A stretch of DNA of 64,000 nt. It comes from Paraglaciecola sp. L3A3. Its GTDB lineage: Bacteria > Pseudomonadota > Gammaproteobacteria > Enterobacterales > Alteromonadaceae. Made by a program: the position numbers and the translations under genes. Within the stretch, counting starts at the first letter, position 1, and the number at the start of each line of letters is the position of its first letter. The stretch spans positions 2,649,501 through 2,713,500 of the forward strand of contig NZ_CP047023.1 of assembly GCF_009796765.1 (NCBI RefSeq), read 5' to 3'. Shown one piece after another: positions 61,973-64,000 of the stretch. The notes under the pieces were generated by a model that saw only the letters and a program-made list of their open reading frames with translations, did no database searches and was not told where the DNA came from.

Positions 61973-64000
61973 TTAAAACGAAGCTCTTACACCAACATTG
62001 TAACGAGCGCCATATTGTTCAAAATCAATAATTTGATTAGAGAAACGGCCATGGCGACGTGTAGTTTCATCGGTAATATTAATAGCATCAATAAATACAG
62101 AAACCGTATCGTTTATGTCATAGCTAGCTGACACATCAATTTGTGAATATGCTTCAGTAAAAGTTGGGGAATTTCCACCGGCCAACAGAAATTCATCACG
62201 CCAGTTGTAAGCAACACGAATAGAAAAGTCTTCTTTTTCGTAAAAACCTACTAAGTTGGCTGAATCACTTAAACCTGTTAAAGCAAAGTCATTGACTAAG
62301 CTGTATGGGTTATATACGTCAGTTTCATTAACCAATGTGTAGTTAGCAATAGCACCAAAGCCTGTTTCGCCAAACATATGTTGCACATTAAATTCCCAAC
62401 CATTCACTTCAGTCGAATCAATATTCTGTGGAACTGAAAATTCCCATGTAATCACCGGATCTGTTGGTTGAGATACACAAGCAGCGATTGGATCAGCGAC
62501 CGTCCCTTCCGGACAATTTCCTCTGGGGTTAACTGACGGGTCAGTCAACAGTCCAGAGGGTCCTTCAATAACTCGGTCTTCCTCTCGAATAGCAATAAAA
62601 TTATCTACTTCTTTTCTAAAGTGTCCGACAGAGATATAACTTGCGTCGTCATAATACCATTCCACTGATAAGTCTAAATTCTTCGCTTCGTAAGGCAATA
62701 AGTTAGGATTACCTTCGGATGCTTTAAATGGCCCACCAGAACGGTGAAGATTTAAGCTAGTTGCTGGGAACATAGAACCAATATTACTGCGTGCAATCGT
62801 ATTACTATAAGAAAAACGTGCTACAAGATCTTCTTGAATTTCTAAACTTAAATTCATACTAGGTAAATAATGGCTATATTTACCATCTAAAATTGTGGTT
62901 ACTTCATCGTCAGCCAAAATTGCCGACATTTGTAAGGGAGTGATCCAGTTAAAACCAATAGTAGGCTTAAGTACTGAGTAAGATGTTACGTCTGTAGTTT
63001 CATGACGTAAACCTAAATTAGCCGTAAAAGGCATGCCATTAAAATCGGTGTCAAAATCGAACGATACGTAAAGTGCGTTTGTATCTTCTTCAATACCATT
63101 TCTACTGTGACTGGCGGGGTTGTATTTATCTTGTGAGCGAACAAGATCCATAAACTGCGCGGCACTAAAGGTTGATCGTTGTTCAAAGCCAATATCACCC
63201 GGTGAAAATGTTAAATCAAGGCCAGTTAAATCTAATTCATCACCACCTAGAGCAAAGTTTGCACTATAAATATTATCACTATCCACTTCATAAACAGTGT
63301 TTGAATAACCAAAGTTAATTGCGACTAAACCACCATCATCTAAATTTTCCCAACGACCATCAATTTGAATTTGAGTGATAGTATTTTCAATTTCATATCC
63401 ACGTTCTTGGTACAAATCACCTTCTATATTAGCTTTATTAAATGCTCCTCCAGGCAATGCAGAATCATCATATGAAACAGATGGCATATCAGTAGAAAAA
63501 TCAGCTCTAATAGTCACTGGAGCGGCATCACCAAATGGATTTTTTAAATTGGTTACCACTTCGGCAGGTAAACCACCTGGGTTTGCATGAGAAGTAGATT
63601 GATGCGCATCAAAATCAAAGCTTAAACTATCAGACGCTTGCCATTCTAGATTTAAACCAACCGAGTCATTTTCAGTTTTATAGGCATATTCCCAAGCCCA
63701 AAAGTTTAATTCATCATTTTCACGTGCTGGGTTTATGATTGTGCCGTTTACATCGGCTTTACCGGTTTGAACATTATCAAACCAAAAGCTTGTGCGGTTC
63801 ATGGTGCTTTTTTCATCTAAGCGAGAAAGCACATAATCGAATGTTGCGGTTATGTCATCATTAGGCGCCCATTGTAAAACTAACTGAGCATTTTGACGCT
63901 CACGCTCAGTGTCTTGTGCATCAAGGTCCACAGTAGGCACACGCCAAGTATTTAAATCTGGATTTCTAGTCGTATCAATAGCACTGGTATCTGGATTTTC
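61973..64000 (-). CDS. TonB-dependent receptor, partial (5' end outside the window)
   Basis: The C-terminal 676 residues of an outer-membrane receptor. The frame stays open to the window edge; upstream of the GTG at 63940 it continues as ENPDTSAIDTTRNPDLNTWR. Barrel strands alternate with turns to the terminal ARYNVGVRASF with the usual final Phe, and DAINITDETTRRHGRFSN is typical of the large glycan-type receptors of Caulobacter and Alteromonas. The plug domain is missing only because of the window end. It probably imports an oligosaccharide handled with the halogenase/SapC genes. Confidence 0.9.
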   Translation of the reverse strand, partial: ENPDTSAIDTTRNPDLNTWRVPTVDLDAQDTERERQNAQLVLQWAPNDDITATFDYVLSRLDEKSTMNRTSFWFDNVQTGKADVNGTIINPARENDELNFWAWEYAYKTENDSVGLNLEWQASDSLSFDFDAHQSTSHANPGGLPAEVVTNLKNPFGDAAPVTIRADFSTDMPSVSYDDSALPGGAFNKANIEGDLYQERGYEIENTITQIQIDGRWENLDDGGLVAINFGYSNTVYEVDSDNIYSANFALGGDELDLTGLDLTFSPGDIGFEQRSTFSAAQFMDLVRSQDKYNPASHSRNGIEEDTNALYVSFDFDTDFNGMPFTANLGLRHETTDVTSYSVLKPTIGFNWITPLQMSAILADDEVTTILDGKYSHYLPSMNLSLEIQEDLVARFSYSNTIARSNIGSMFPATSLNLHRSGGPFKASEGNPNLLPYEAKNLDLSVEWYYDDASYISVGHFRKEVDNFIAIREEDRVIEGPSGLLTDPSVNPRGNCPEGTVADPIAACVSQPTDPVITWEFSVPQNIDSTEVNGWEFNVQHMFGETGFGAIANYTLVNETDVYNPYSLVNDFALTGLSDSANLVGFYEKEDFSIRVAYNWRDEFLLAGGNSPTFTEAYSQIDVSASYDINDTVSVFIDAINITDETTRRHGRFSNQIIDFEQYGARYNVGVRASF

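Overview
The window reads as a chromosomal segment of a marine gammaproteobacterium of the Alteromonadales, most like Paraglaciecola/Glaciecola/Alteromonas. The reasons are low GC, the gene order PilZ-mfd-csiV and msbA-lpxK-Trm112-kdsB, TonB-dependent receptors, a SapC plus tryptophan-halogenase cluster and a sulfatase beside a GH43-like protein. Genus is an inference. No rRNA, tRNA, CRISPR array, prophage or complete insertion sequence was seen.

Layout. (1) 71-6215: PilZ protein, mfd and csiV joined by TAATG overlaps, then a glutaredoxin-like gene. (2) 6469-12656: amidase, gamma-glutamyltransferase-like (HpxW-type) hydrolase, TSUP permease, PucG-type aminotransferase and allantoate amidohydrolase, the lower half of purine ring catabolism. 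(3) 12657-16661: a repeat-rich gap, an alpha/beta hydrolase with a hexanucleotide repeat in its 5' end, two small membrane proteins, ompW and fnr. Two near-perfect FNR boxes sit exactly 41.5 bp from predicted starts of neighbouring genes, and a possible FNR-linked small RNA lies between them. (4) 16830-21515: S9 peptidase, lipoprotein and Sel1/TonB-C-like protein in one operon, and a small membrane protein. (5) 21619-25892: secreted GH43-like protein and lipoprotein sulfatase (sulfated glycan use). (6) 25965-44337: the main purine island: a lipoprotein fusing a purine-nucleoside 'permease' (NUP) domain to a DUF985 cupin, a TonB-dependent receptor, then xdhA-xdhB-xdhC-uraD-uraH-guaD-puuD-puuE-rutR-like-rraA-like, and, past a map/ParD-like pair, 8-oxoguanine deaminase. 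(7) 44431-52872: kelch protein, SDR, kdsB, Trm112, lpxK, msbA, comEC and a DUF2062 gene that seems to start at a non-canonical codon. (8) 52877-59507: an M20 peptidase divergent from two ATP-grasp ligases and an unusual cytoplasmic M14 carboxypeptidase. I do not recognise this set as a described system. (9) 59589-64000: SapC, tryptophan-halogenase-like protein and a TonB-dependent receptor cut by the window end.

How it works together. The purine genes give an almost complete route: guanine to xanthine (GuaD), xanthine to urate (XdhABC), 8-oxoguanine to urate (the second deaminase), urate to 5-hydroxyisourate at the membrane (PuuD with fused cytochrome c), then UraH, UraD and PuuE to allantoate, AllC to ureidoglycine, and PucG to glycine plus oxalurate, with the amidase and HpxW-like enzymes placed to finish oxalurate/oxamate. 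Both operons and the receptor gene share a RutR-like palindrome and sigma-54-like -24/-12 elements, so they look like one nitrogen-scavenging regulon whose regulator is encoded in the main operon.

Best candidates for undescribed biology are the ATP-grasp/ATP-grasp/M14/M20 island, the NUP-cupin fusion with the shared purine operators, and the possible FNR-dependent small RNA.
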